A DNA stretch of 7,915 bases, taken from positions 1 to 7,915 of the forward strand of contig JADLCG010000124.1 in the NCBI GenBank assembly GCA_020847355.1, given 5' to 3'. Each line of letters opens with the position of its first letter. The first letter of the stretch is position 1. The stretch is from Anaerolineales bacterium. GTDB taxonomy: Bacteria; Chloroflexota; Anaerolineae; Anaerolineales; Villigracilaceae. The position numbers were made by a program, and so were the translations under genes. Below the pieces are notes generated by a model. That model ran no database searches. It was not told where the DNA came from and worked only from the letters and a program-made list of their open reading frames with translations. Shown in pieces: positions 1-6,576 of this stretch.

Positions 1-2
1 AA

Positions 3-80
3 CTCGGAAAACTTATCATCCGCGCCTATCGTTCGATTCTGCCCGGGCATTTTTGGATCGGCATTGAGGATCAGAAATAA
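3..80 (+). CDS. 3' end of a gene entering from the left, unknown product
   Basis: Only the last 25 codons and the TAA at 78-80 are in the window. The frame ends in a stretch reading AYRSILPGHFWIGIEDQK, which looks like the end of a globular protein: mixed hydrophobic and charged residues, two aromatic clusters, a charged tail. A strong hairpin terminator on the same strand starts about 60 bases after the stop, which supports a plus-strand transcript ending here. Another frame is also open from base 1 to the TAA at 151, but it runs into the terminator stem and its translation is Ser/Asn-rich and less protein-like. I do not recognise the family. The gene is convergent with the acpS operon. Confidence 0.5.
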   Translation, partial: LGKLIIRAYRSILPGHFWIGIEDQK

Positions 81-141
81 AATCAAATTGAACGCTTCAA
101 ACTCCCGTTCAACCTACGCCAATTTTATTTCAAATCCCTGC

Positions 142-177
142 TTCCTCCTGTAACTTCTCATACAGGAGGAATTTTTT
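142..177 (+). terminator. Rho-independent terminator of the upstream plus-strand gene
   Basis: TTCCTCCTGTA at 142-152 pairs perfectly with TACAGGAGGAA at 161-171, an 11-bp stem with an 8-nt loop, followed directly by six Ts at 172-177. This is a textbook plus-strand terminator. The hairpin also begins four bases beyond the acpS stop on the minus strand. There it is followed only by a weakly T-rich stretch, so it may also help end or protect the acpS operon transcript. The acpS stop codon (178-176) lies inside the T-tract. Confidence 0.9.
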
Positions 178-544
178 ATTCCCCCGCCGCAACTACCAAC
201 GCAATCGCCTGGCTTTCTGTGTGGCTCAAACTCACCGACCACTGAAGCAAGCCTTTTTCCTGCGCTGTAATTTCCGCCATGCCGGACAAATACAAATGCG
301 GAGCGTGATTTTCATCGCCGCGGATCTCAATCTCCAACCAACTGACCGCGCCAATGCCCGTGCCTAAAGCCTTAGCGACCGCCTCTTTTGCCGCAAACCG
401 CGCCGCCAAAGAAGGAACTTTGCCTTTGCATTCGCTTTGTTCATACTCGGTAAAAATTCTAGCGATAAATTTATCGCCATGTCTTTCGATAGCGTCGCGC
501 ACGCGTTGAATCTCGATCAAATCTACGCCCGAAGAAAAGCGCAT
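176..544 (-). CDS. acpS: Holo-[acyl-carrier-protein] synthase (4'-phosphopantetheinyl transferase)
   Basis: AcpS moves the 4'-phosphopantetheine arm of CoA onto a serine of apo acyl carrier protein, using Mg2+, in the cytoplasm; it is needed for fatty acid synthesis. At 122 aa it has the usual AcpS length. The N-terminal GVDLIEI carries the metal-binding Asp (D8), and RFAAKEAVAKALG at about 49-61 carries the second metal ligand Glu (E54) and the conserved Lys. The C-terminal strand has SVSLSHT, the usual end motif. An in-frame GTG lies just upstream (547-545), but the weak AGG Shine-Dalgarno is only 3 nt from it and 6 nt from the ATG, so the ATG at 544 is preferred. That ATG shares one base with the TGA of the preceding M16 gene (TGATG), so translation is probably coupled. 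It is the last gene of a four-gene operon. Family assignment is firm. Confidence 0.95.
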   Translation of the reverse strand: MRFSSGVDLIEIQRVRDAIERHGDKFIARIFTEYEQSECKGKVPSLAARFAAKEAVAKALGTGIGAVSWLEIEIRGDENHAPHLYLSGMAEITAQEKGLLQWSVSLSHTESQAIALVVAAGE

Positions 545-1830
545 CACGGACCTGCCGTAGAGATGACCAACGCATTCGGATTTAGATATTTACGCGCGGC
601 TTCCACAACTTCAGCGCGGGTAACGCCATTCACAATACCCTCATAGCGTTGATAAAAATCCAAGCCCAATTTATATTTCTCGATATTGATCAAAGAGCCA
701 GCCACGCCGCCGTTTGATTCAAAAGCAAGCGGCAAGCGCCCCACATAATTTGCCTGACTATCCGCCAATTCTTCCTTCGTCACGCCGTCCTTCGTCAAGC
801 GCTTCAATTCTTTCACGATCAAATCCAGCGCCTTTTGCAGGTTTTTGGGATTCACGCCCGCGCTCACTTCCCACGAGCCGGAATACGCTCCCGAACTCAA
901 ACTTGAATACGCATAATAAGCCAGCCCCGATTTCTCGCGGACGACTTCGCCAATCCGCCCCATCATGCCAAATTGACCCAAGACCGAATTTGCCAGCGAA
1001 GCCGCAAAAAAATCAGGGTCTTTTCTGCGCGGACCGAACACGCCAATCACAAGGTCGGATTGGGATTTATCCGCAATGGCTTGATGGCGTTTGACGGTTT
1101 TGAGGATTGGCTTAAGCGGCGGAAGAGCCGGCGCCTCCTTCTGACCTGTAACCTGCCAGCCGCCCAAAAAGCGACTCACTGCATCGAAAGCTTTTTTTGG
1201 CGTAATTGCGCCGACGATTGCCAAGACCAGGCCTTGCGGTCCAAAATGGCGGCGATGAAATTCACGCAGATCCGCCTGCGTGATAGCTTGAATCGTTTCA
1301 GCGTATCCATCGCTTGGGCGGCTATACGGATGATCGCCATATAGCAGTTTATCGAAGTTCAAAGCCGCCATATCGGCGGTATCTTGTGCGCGGATATTCA
1401 ATCCGGTCAATAATTGCGCGCGCAGTTTCTCAATTTCTTTTTTGGGGAATGTCGGCTCGCGCAACGATTCCGATAAAAGCTGAAGCAAGAGGGGCAAATC
1501 TTCCACTAAGGAGCGCCCGCCGAAGCTGGCGGTATGCACGCTGGAATCAAAGCCCAGCCCGGCGCCCACCGACTCAAGCTTGTTATAAATGGAATCGAAT
1601 GTTTGGGTTTGCGTACCCCGCATCAGCGCGGAAGAGACGAAATCCGCCAAGCCAAGTTTCTCGGCGCTTTCAAAAATCGAACCGGCGGGCAAATATCCGC
1701 TCATGCTTACGGAAGGGCTATTAAAGTTAGAGCGGACGAGGAGCGTAATGCCATTGGGCAAGGTTGCGCGAAAGATGTCTTCAGGTCCGGGCAAAGATTT
1801 TTTGGAGGTTTTGCTGATAGGCTTCGCCAT
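544..1830 (-). CDS. M16 peptidase family protein, catalytically inactive partner subunit
   Basis: A 428-aa protein with the two-lobe M16 (pitrilysin/processing peptidase) architecture: N-terminal lobe about 18-210, C-terminal lobe about 220-425. Where active members have HxxEH, this one reads GLADFVSSALMRGT (D64, S67, S68), and no glutamate sits about 76 residues further on, so zinc cannot be bound. It keeps REKSGLAYY (R298, Y305), the Arg/Tyr pair that in M16B enzymes helps hold the substrate. This is the pattern of the non-catalytic chain of two-chain M16B proteases. There is no signal peptide; the N-terminus is Lys/Ser-rich, so it is probably cytoplasmic. The ATG shares one base with the TAA of the zinc-bearing paralogue (TAATG), and its Shine-Dalgarno AAGGAG (1843-1838) lies in that gene's last codons. 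Most likely it forms a heterodimer with that paralogue. Family call is firm; the physiological substrate is unknown. Confidence 0.93.
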   Translation of the reverse strand: MAKPISKTSKKSLPGPEDIFRATLPNGITLLVRSNFNSPSVSMSGYLPAGSIFESAEKLGLADFVSSALMRGTQTQTFDSIYNKLESVGAGLGFDSSVHTASFGGRSLVEDLPLLLQLLSESLREPTFPKKEIEKLRAQLLTGLNIRAQDTADMAALNFDKLLYGDHPYSRPSDGYAETIQAITQADLREFHRRHFGPQGLVLAIVGAITPKKAFDAVSRFLGGWQVTGQKEAPALPPLKPILKTVKRHQAIADKSQSDLVIGVFGPRRKDPDFFAASLANSVLGQFGMMGRIGEVVREKSGLAYYAYSSLSSGAYSGSWEVSAGVNPKNLQKALDLIVKELKRLTKDGVTKEELADSQANYVGRLPLAFESNGGVAGSLINIEKYKLGLDFYQRYEGIVNGVTRAEVVEAARKYLNPNALVISTAGP

Positions 1831-3113
1831 TACGCATCTCCTTTTTTGGGAAGATACACGCCAACGATGCGGTTCTTTGATTGAAAGTATTGGCGCGCAA
1901 CGCGTTGAACGTCTTGCGGCGTAATCCGTGAAAGTTTAGCGAGATAGGTAGTGAACCACTCATAGGTTGCGAACATTTCCGCAAAGCCGAGCCAAAAGGC
2001 TTGATTGGTAATGTTCTCGCTTCCGTAGGCGAAGATGGCGCGGGCTTGTTTGATGGCGCGGGTAATTTCATCCTTAGCGACGAGCTTCTCTTGAATGAGT
2101 TTGATCTGTTCATCCAACGCGGCGAGGGTTTCGGCAGGCGTGCGTTTGGGATGGACAGTGAGGTTGAAAGAATAGACAAAGGGATCAATGGTCACCGCCG
2201 CCCCGCCTGAAGCGCCGACTGCAAATTCTCGATCTACCAAAGCGCGATATAAACGCGAAGTTTTATGTGAGATGCCGCCGCCAAACATGTTAAGGTTGCT
2301 TGCGCCAGAGAGCAAGCTATCTAAAACTGCCAGCGCGAAAAAGTCCGGATGGGCGGCATTGGGGAAACGGTAAGAGACTTGCAGATAGGTTGTTTCGCCC
2401 GGACCTTCAATTTCAAGTTTCAGTTCGCCTTTTTGTTCCGGTTCGCTACGCTTTAGTCGTTGAATCGGTTTACCTGCCGGATTTTTTTCAAACAGTTCTT
2501 TGATGCGTTTGAGCATGGCTTTGGTTTCAAAATCTCCAGCGATTGCCATGACCGCATTATTGGGGACGTAATAGGTTCGATAATGTTGATAGAGGTCGGC
2601 GCGCGTGAGGGTGTGCAAATCCGCCATATCGCCAATGACTTCATGATGATAGGGATGGACGCGGAAAGTCGCTTGTTGCATGGCTTCGCCTAAATGAAAG
2701 AGCGGTTCGTTCTCCTGCCCTTCCCTTTCAGAGATAATCACCGTCCGTTCTGAAGCGACTTCTTCCTCTTTGAAGAGGCTGTTTTGCATCCGGTCAGCTT
2801 CGAGGCGCAGCGCCAGATCAATTTTAGCGGCGGGCATGGTTTCAAAATAAGTTGTCCAATCGAGATAAGTGAAGGCGTTCCACGAGCCGCCTTCGCGCGA
2901 GATCGCTTTATCTAAAACGCCGTTGGGGAATTTTTTCGTGCCTTTGAATTGCATGTGTTCGACCCAATGCGAGATGCCGGTCTTCCCGGTGACTTCGTCC
3001 TTTGAGCCGACGCGATACCAAACCCATGAAGAGATAATCGGCGCGGTGTGTATCTCCTTGAGCATTACCTTTAAACCATTCTTCAAAATAACTTGCGTAA
3101 TTTTGTTTGTCAT
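1830..3113 (-). CDS. M16 zinc metallopeptidase, catalytic subunit
   Basis: A 427-aa M16 family peptidase. The inverted zinc motif HWVEH is at 49-53 (H49 and H53 ligands, E52 general base), followed by FKGT, and the third ligand is probably E129 in ERTVIISERE, 76 residues after H53 as in the family. WNAFTYLDWTTYF (78-90) matches the conserved N-A-x-T segment, and the second lobe starts near residue 215. The second-lobe segment at 286-301 (RLYRALVDREFAVGAS) lacks the tyrosine of the Arg/Tyr substrate pair, which the downstream paralogue has. The two chains are therefore complementary. There is no signal peptide, so it probably degrades or processes peptides in the cytoplasm. The start is supported by GGAG at 3121-3118, 4 nt from ATG. 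It follows the membrane-protein gene by 27 bp with no hairpin between, so it is in the same transcript. Assignment is firm; substrate unknown. Confidence 0.95.
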   Translation of the reverse strand: MTNKITQVILKNGLKVMLKEIHTAPIISSWVWYRVGSKDEVTGKTGISHWVEHMQFKGTKKFPNGVLDKAISREGGSWNAFTYLDWTTYFETMPAAKIDLALRLEADRMQNSLFKEEEVASERTVIISEREGQENEPLFHLGEAMQQATFRVHPYHHEVIGDMADLHTLTRADLYQHYRTYYVPNNAVMAIAGDFETKAMLKRIKELFEKNPAGKPIQRLKRSEPEQKGELKLEIEGPGETTYLQVSYRFPNAAHPDFFALAVLDSLLSGASNLNMFGGGISHKTSRLYRALVDREFAVGASGGAAVTIDPFVYSFNLTVHPKRTPAETLAALDEQIKLIQEKLVAKDEITRAIKQARAIFAYGSENITNQAFWLGFAEMFATYEWFTTYLAKLSRITPQDVQRVARQYFQSKNRIVGVYLPKKGDA

Positions 3114-3140
3114 TCGTCTCCGATAAAAATTACTTTGTCT

Positions 3141-3983
3141 CTAGGGGCAAACCGGCTGACCTTCTAAATTAACTGCGGAAGGCGCAAGCATACAATAAAA
3201 TGGGCGCACCACATCTTGTAAACCGGCGAAAGGCTCGTGCAATTGAGTTTGACTTAAGGGAATATTGACCGGCACGTTCAACGTGACTGGCACTGTCGTA
3301 TCCACCGGAACGGTCAAGTTTAGCACAACCGGCAAACTCGTCCCTTGCGGCAAAATGATAGTAGTGAGCGCGTTGGAGATATTCAAGCCGCCAGTGTTCA
3401 CGGTAACGCGCGCGTTGTTAATCGTCACATCCTGACTTAAGACCACGTTGGTCTGTTGATTCAATTGCAAATCAAATTTCACGGGGATGGTCGTATCCAC
3501 TTTCACATCGGTAGTGATGCTGGCGCGATCCATCTTCTCAAAGTTGGTATATAAACCGCCCAGAAAGCCGGAGCCAAGATTGATGATGCTGGAGAGTTGC
3601 ATTCCGCTTTTCCGTAATCCGGAGAGCAGAGCCAACATGACGATCAATAAAACGATATTCACCGTCAAGGAAATCACGCTGGCAATCGTCCAGAACGGGG
3701 GCCAGAAATTAAGCTGTAATTTCTTGAAAAGCGTGCCGATATTTTTAGGGAGCGGCGGGAGCGCAAGTTTCTTTGCGGCGGGTTTGGCTTTCTTTTCGGC
3801 AGGATTAGGTTTTTTAAGCGCGGTCGTTGAGGGAGTTTCTTCAGCCGGCGGCGCGGTCTGTTTCGGAAGGTTATTCGTCGCCGCGGAGTTCTTCTTCGGG
3901 AGTTTTATCATCGGCGAATTTTTCCCGCCATTTAATAAGCGCCGCATTTTTTTCGCAGGGTCGTTTTTGGTTTCGTCTGCCAT
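3141..3983 (-). CDS. Single-pass membrane protein with basic disordered N-terminus and Thr/Pro/Val beta-repeat ectodomain, unknown function
   Basis: A 280-aa protein I do not recognise. Residues 1 to about 90 are Lys/Pro/Ala/Thr-rich and predicted disordered. One strong membrane segment follows at about 98-123 (TIASVISLTVNIVLLIVMLA inside it). By the positive-inside rule the basic tail is cytoplasmic and the remaining 155 residues are outside. The outer part is beta-prone with a repeated T-x-[IVL]-P-V-x-[LF]-x-[LV] pattern: TTIPVKFDL near 164, TSLPVVLNL near 215, TTVPVTLNV near 229. Two cysteines near the C-terminus (C264, C279) could form a disulfide. Two ATGs lie in tandem. GGAG is only 2 nt from the first (3986) but 5 nt from the second (3983), so the second is chosen; the difference is one residue. 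It is the first gene of the operon with the two M16 proteins and acpS. A scaffold or envelope role is possible but not shown by the sequence. Confidence 0.85.
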   Translation of the reverse strand: MADETKNDPAKKMRRLLNGGKNSPMIKLPKKNSAATNNLPKQTAPPAEETPSTTALKKPNPAEKKAKPAAKKLALPPLPKNIGTLFKKLQLNFWPPFWTIASVISLTVNIVLLIVMLALLSGLRKSGMQLSSIINLGSGFLGGLYTNFEKMDRASITTDVKVDTTIPVKFDLQLNQQTNVVLSQDVTINNARVTVNTGGLNISNALTTIILPQGTSLPVVLNLTVPVDTTVPVTLNVPVNIPLSQTQLHEPFAGLQDVVRPFYCMLAPSAVNLEGQPVCP

Positions 3984-4010
3984 CATGTCTCCTTCGTTGA
4001 ACGAGTTCCT

Positions 4011-4019
4011 ATCTTAACA
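4011..4019 (-). promoter_or_regulatory. Possible extended -10 promoter for the M16-acpS operon
   Basis: On the minus strand TGTTAAGAT gives a TG-n extended -10 with TAAGAT (four of six to TATAAT). No convincing -35 lies 16-18 bp upstream. The start of transcription would be near 4004, leaving a leader of about 20 nt that contains the Shine-Dalgarno. This is the best candidate in the divergent region for the minus-strand operon, but it is weak. Confidence 0.35.
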
Positions 4020-4043
4020 TACTTGTTGAACTGCGCGGGGCGC

Positions 4044-4072
4044 TTGTCCGCTCTTTTCTTTTTGACTATAAT
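4044..4072 (+). promoter_or_regulatory. Sigma-70 type promoter of the FAD reductase gene
   Basis: TTGTCC at 4044-4049 (four of six to TTGACA), a 17-bp spacer and a perfect TATAAT at 4067-4072. Transcription should begin near 4079, giving a leader of about 44 nt with GGAGG at 4112-4116, 6 nt before the ATG at 4123. A small GC-rich palindrome, GCGC-GGG-GCGC at 4033-4043, abuts the -35 box and could be an operator, though this is speculative. Confidence 0.75.
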
Positions 4073-4122
4073 CCGCAGAGTGTGGGTCTGATTTTAATAA
4101 AGTTATCCGCTGGAGGCAATAG

Positions 4123-5421
4123 ATGTCGAATCAATTTCTGGTGGCGATTATCGGCGCCGGACCTGCCGGGCTATTTGCGGCGCGCGAGCTAGCCACACGC
4201 GGCGCGCATGTGACGCTTTTCAACCGCGATATCAAGGTCGGCGGATTGGCAGAGTATGGAATTTATCTTGATAAACATACGATGAAGGAAGGCTTGCGTA
4301 AGCAGTTCCGTCAGGCTTTGGAGCAACCTAATCTCGAATATTATGGCAATCTGCTCATCGGCGCGGATGGCGATCTGACGCTGGACCAGGTTCGAGCGTT
4401 GGGTTTTGACGCGGTCTTAGTCACAGCCGGAGCGCAAGGCACCAAATGGCTGGGCTTGCCGGGGGAAGACCTCGAAGGCGTGTATCACGCGAAAGACGTG
4501 GTTTACGCATATAACAAACTGCCGCCTTTTAGTCAGAAGAAATTTCGTTTCGGAAAACGCTGTGCGCTGATCGGCGCCGGCAACGTGATGATTGATCTTG
4601 CCCGCTTCTTGATTTACTATCAACAGGTTGATGAGATTACCGCAATCGTGCGGCGCGGACCGAATGAAGTGAGCTTCACCAAAGAAGAGATGAAGCATTT
4701 GATTGCTTATTTGGATTTGAACAATTTTGAAGAAGAGTTGGCGCGCGTCCTGCCGATTTTGCAAACCATTGAACAAGACCCAGAACTCGGTCGCCATAAA
4801 GTTTTAGAAGCGCTATCAAAAGCGGAACCGAAAACACAGCCCACCGTATTCCGCTTTGACTTCCTCGCCTCCCCCACCGCCATGCTCGGCGAAAACGGCA
4901 AGCTGACAAAATTAGAAGTTGAAGATAACACGCTAATTCTCAAAGACGGCGAACTCAAAGCGCGCGGCACAGGCAATAAGCGCACGCTGGACGTAGAGAC
5001 CGTTATCTTTGCAATTGGCGATAAAGTGGATGAAACTTTCGGACTGCCCACAGAGCGAAATGAGTTTGTCAAAAATCCAAACCCTAAATTTGCGGAAGAA
5101 GGCGTCTCTTATGAAACGACCATCGAAGGCGTGTTTGTTGGCGGCTGGTCGCGCAAAGCCAGCGAAGGTTTAGTGGGCGTGGCGCGCAAGGACGGCATCA
5201 ATGCCGCCAAAGCCGTCTGGCAATATTTACAAACCAAACCCGCCAGCGGCGTTGACCCCGCAAAAATTGCGGCGCAAATTCAAGCGTTGAATAAGCCAAT
5301 CGTCACAAAGGCGGAATTAAAAAAATTAGAAAGCGTGGAAGCCGAAGAAGCCCAAAAACGCGGGTTGGAAGAATTCAAATTTGCCAGCAATGAAGAAATG
5401 CTACAAGCGCTTGGTCTGTAA
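4123..5421 (+). CDS. FAD-dependent NADP oxidoreductase, adrenodoxin reductase / FprA type
   Basis: A 432-aa flavoprotein. The N-terminal FAD-binding Rossmann motif is VAIIGAGPAGLFAARELA (GxGxxG at 11-16). GGLAEYGIYLDKH (40-52) corresponds to the conserved G-x-x-x-x-G-x-x-P-x-H stretch of this family. The NAD(P) domain has LIGAGNVMIDLARFL (149-163), the GxGNVxxDxAR form of adrenodoxin reductase and FprA. RRGPNEVSFTKEEM (177-190) matches the RRGP-x-x-x-x-F-T segment that contacts NADP phosphate. A C-terminal FVGGWSRKASEGLVG stretch and an acidic tail ending EEMLQALGL also fit FprA. It most likely passes electrons between NADPH and a ferredoxin, but the partner is not in this window and glutamate-synthase-small-subunit-like roles cannot be excluded. 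Cytoplasmic. Start supported by GGAGG 6 nt upstream and its own promoter. It is monocistronic: the convergent neighbour's stop is one base away. Confidence 0.9.
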   Translation: MSNQFLVAIIGAGPAGLFAARELATRGAHVTLFNRDIKVGGLAEYGIYLDKHTMKEGLRKQFRQALEQPNLEYYGNLLIGADGDLTLDQVRALGFDAVLVTAGAQGTKWLGLPGEDLEGVYHAKDVVYAYNKLPPFSQKKFRFGKRCALIGAGNVMIDLARFLIYYQQVDEITAIVRRGPNEVSFTKEEMKHLIAYLDLNNFEEELARVLPILQTIEQDPELGRHKVLEALSKAEPKTQPTVFRFDFLASPTAMLGENGKLTKLEVEDNTLILKDGELKARGTGNKRTLDVETVIFAIGDKVDETFGLPTERNEFVKNPNPKFAEEGVSYETTIEGVFVGGWSRKASEGLVGVARKDGINAAKAVWQYLQTKPASGVDPAKIAAQIQALNKPIVTKAELKKLESVEAEEAQKRGLEEFKFASNEEMLQALGL

Positions 5422-5422
5422 T

Positions 5423-6565
5423 TTAGGCTATTCCCAAAGCTTGCAACACTTCTTCCGTGTGTTCGCCCATCAAGGGCGGAGGGAAGCGATAAGCAACCGG
5501 CGTTTCGCTCAACTTCAAAGCCGAGCCGACCAAAGGCAACTTGCCGATCGTTGGATGATTCATCTCAATTAACATCTCGCGGTCTTTGACATTTTGCAAC
5601 GCAAAGACTTGCTCAAAATTATTGATCGCTCCGCAGGGAATCTCTGCCGCTTCTAATTTCCGTAACCACACTTCCGCAGGCTGTTGCGCGAAAATAATTT
5701 TCAACAGCGAAATCAATTCCTCGCGGTTTTCCACGCGCGCCGCATTGGTCGCAAAACGCGCATCTTGCGCCAATTCCAATTGATCCAGCGCCTGACACAA
5801 TCTTTCAAACTGTTTGTCGTTGCCCACGGCAACCGCAAACCAGCCATCCTGCGCCTGAAAGCTCTGATACGGGACGATATTTGCATGAGCGTTGCCGTAG
5901 CGCTTCGGCAGTTCTCTCGAAATTAAATAATTGCTCGCCACATTCGCCAGCCAGCCCAGCGTAGAATCAAACAAAGCAATATCCACGCGCTGACCTTTGC
6001 CCGTCAAGGCTCGGGCTTGCAAAGCCGCCAAAATTGCAATCACCGCATTCTGACCGGCGAACAAATCCACAACCGCCACGCCGGTTTTCATCGGTTCGCC
6101 TTGCGGCTCGCCGGTAATGCTCATCAAGCCCGCCACAGCCTGAATCATAAAATCGTAACCGGGCTTGTCTTTCAGTGAGCCGGTCTGACCAAAGCCGGTA
6201 ATCGAACAATAGATCAAACGTGGGTTTAATTCATGCAGGCTTTCATAATCCAGCCCGTATTTCTTCAATATCTCCGGACGAAAATTCTCCACCAGCACAT
6301 CGCTTCGCAACGCCAGTTCGCGCAAAATTTGCCTGCCCGTTTCTGTTTTCAAATCCAGCACAACGCCGCGCTTATTGCGGTTGACGCATAAATAATAAGC
6401 GCTCTCGCCTTCCGCAAACGGCGGACCCCAAGCGCGGGTTTCATCGCCCGCTGGCGGCTCTACTTTAATCACTTCCGCGCCCAAGTCGCCGAGAACCATC
6501 GTACAATAGGGACCAGCCAGCACGCGGCTCAAATCCAACACACGAATATTTTGTAAGGCTTGCAT
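5423..6565 (-). CDS. Class III CoA transferase (CaiB/BaiF family)
   Basis: A 380-aa enzyme of the usual family length that swaps CoA between carboxylic acids through an enzyme-bound anhydride/thioester on an aspartate. Visible family motifs are RVLDLSRVLAGPYCTM (8-23), GAEVIKVEPPAGDETR (29-44, CoA binding), NRNKRGVVLDLK (62-73), VLVENFRPEILKKYGLDY (90-107) and GFGQTGSLKDKPGYD (124-138). The catalytic Asp is expected to be D167 in TGVAVVDLFAG. The end segment GEHTEEVLQALG is the common closing motif. The acid and CoA donor cannot be read from sequence: formyl-CoA:oxalate, carnitine, succinyl-CoA:mesaconate and benzylsuccinate enzymes share these motifs. The racemase branch is not excluded. Start supported by AAAGGAG ending 4 nt before the ATG; this Shine-Dalgarno lies opposite the start of the divergent gene. 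Confidence 0.93.
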   Translation of the reverse strand: MQALQNIRVLDLSRVLAGPYCTMVLGDLGAEVIKVEPPAGDETRAWGPPFAEGESAYYLCVNRNKRGVVLDLKTETGRQILRELALRSDVLVENFRPEILKKYGLDYESLHELNPRLIYCSITGFGQTGSLKDKPGYDFMIQAVAGLMSITGEPQGEPMKTGVAVVDLFAGQNAVIAILAALQARALTGKGQRVDIALFDSTLGWLANVASNYLISRELPKRYGNAHANIVPYQSFQAQDGWFAVAVGNDKQFERLCQALDQLELAQDARFATNAARVENREELISLLKIIFAQQPAEVWLRKLEAAEIPCGAINNFEQVFALQNVKDREMLIEMNHPTIGKLPLVGSALKLSETPVAYRFPPPLMGEHTEEVLQALGIA

Positions 6566-6576
6566 AGCTCTCCTTT

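Noticed and set aside
30..50. GTTCGATTC followed by GCCC, similar to the T-arm of a tRNA
   Set aside because: The five bases before TTCGATT do not pair with the five after it, and no acceptor, D or anticodon arm is found upstream; the region reads better as the end of a protein.
1..153. A second open frame from base 1 to the TAA at 151
   Set aside because: It runs through the AT-rich gap into the terminator stem and gives a Ser/Asn-rich, unprotein-like sequence.
714..1724. Several plus-strand open frames of 120-136 codons inside the inactive M16 gene
   Set aside because: They lie opposite a clear family member, have Arg/Pro/Ser-rich translations and lack ribosome sites; they are mirror frames of its coding bias.
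3487..4017. A 176-codon plus-strand frame opposite the membrane-protein gene
   Set aside because: Its Phe/Gly/Ala-rich text is the complement of the Lys/Ala-rich N-terminal tail, and it would span the minus-strand promoter. The membrane protein has the better ribosome site and operon context.
6502..6507. TACAAT as a possible -10 for the DHODH-like gene
   Set aside because: No -35-like hexamer lies 16-18 bp upstream, and it falls in well-conserved CoA transferase codons.
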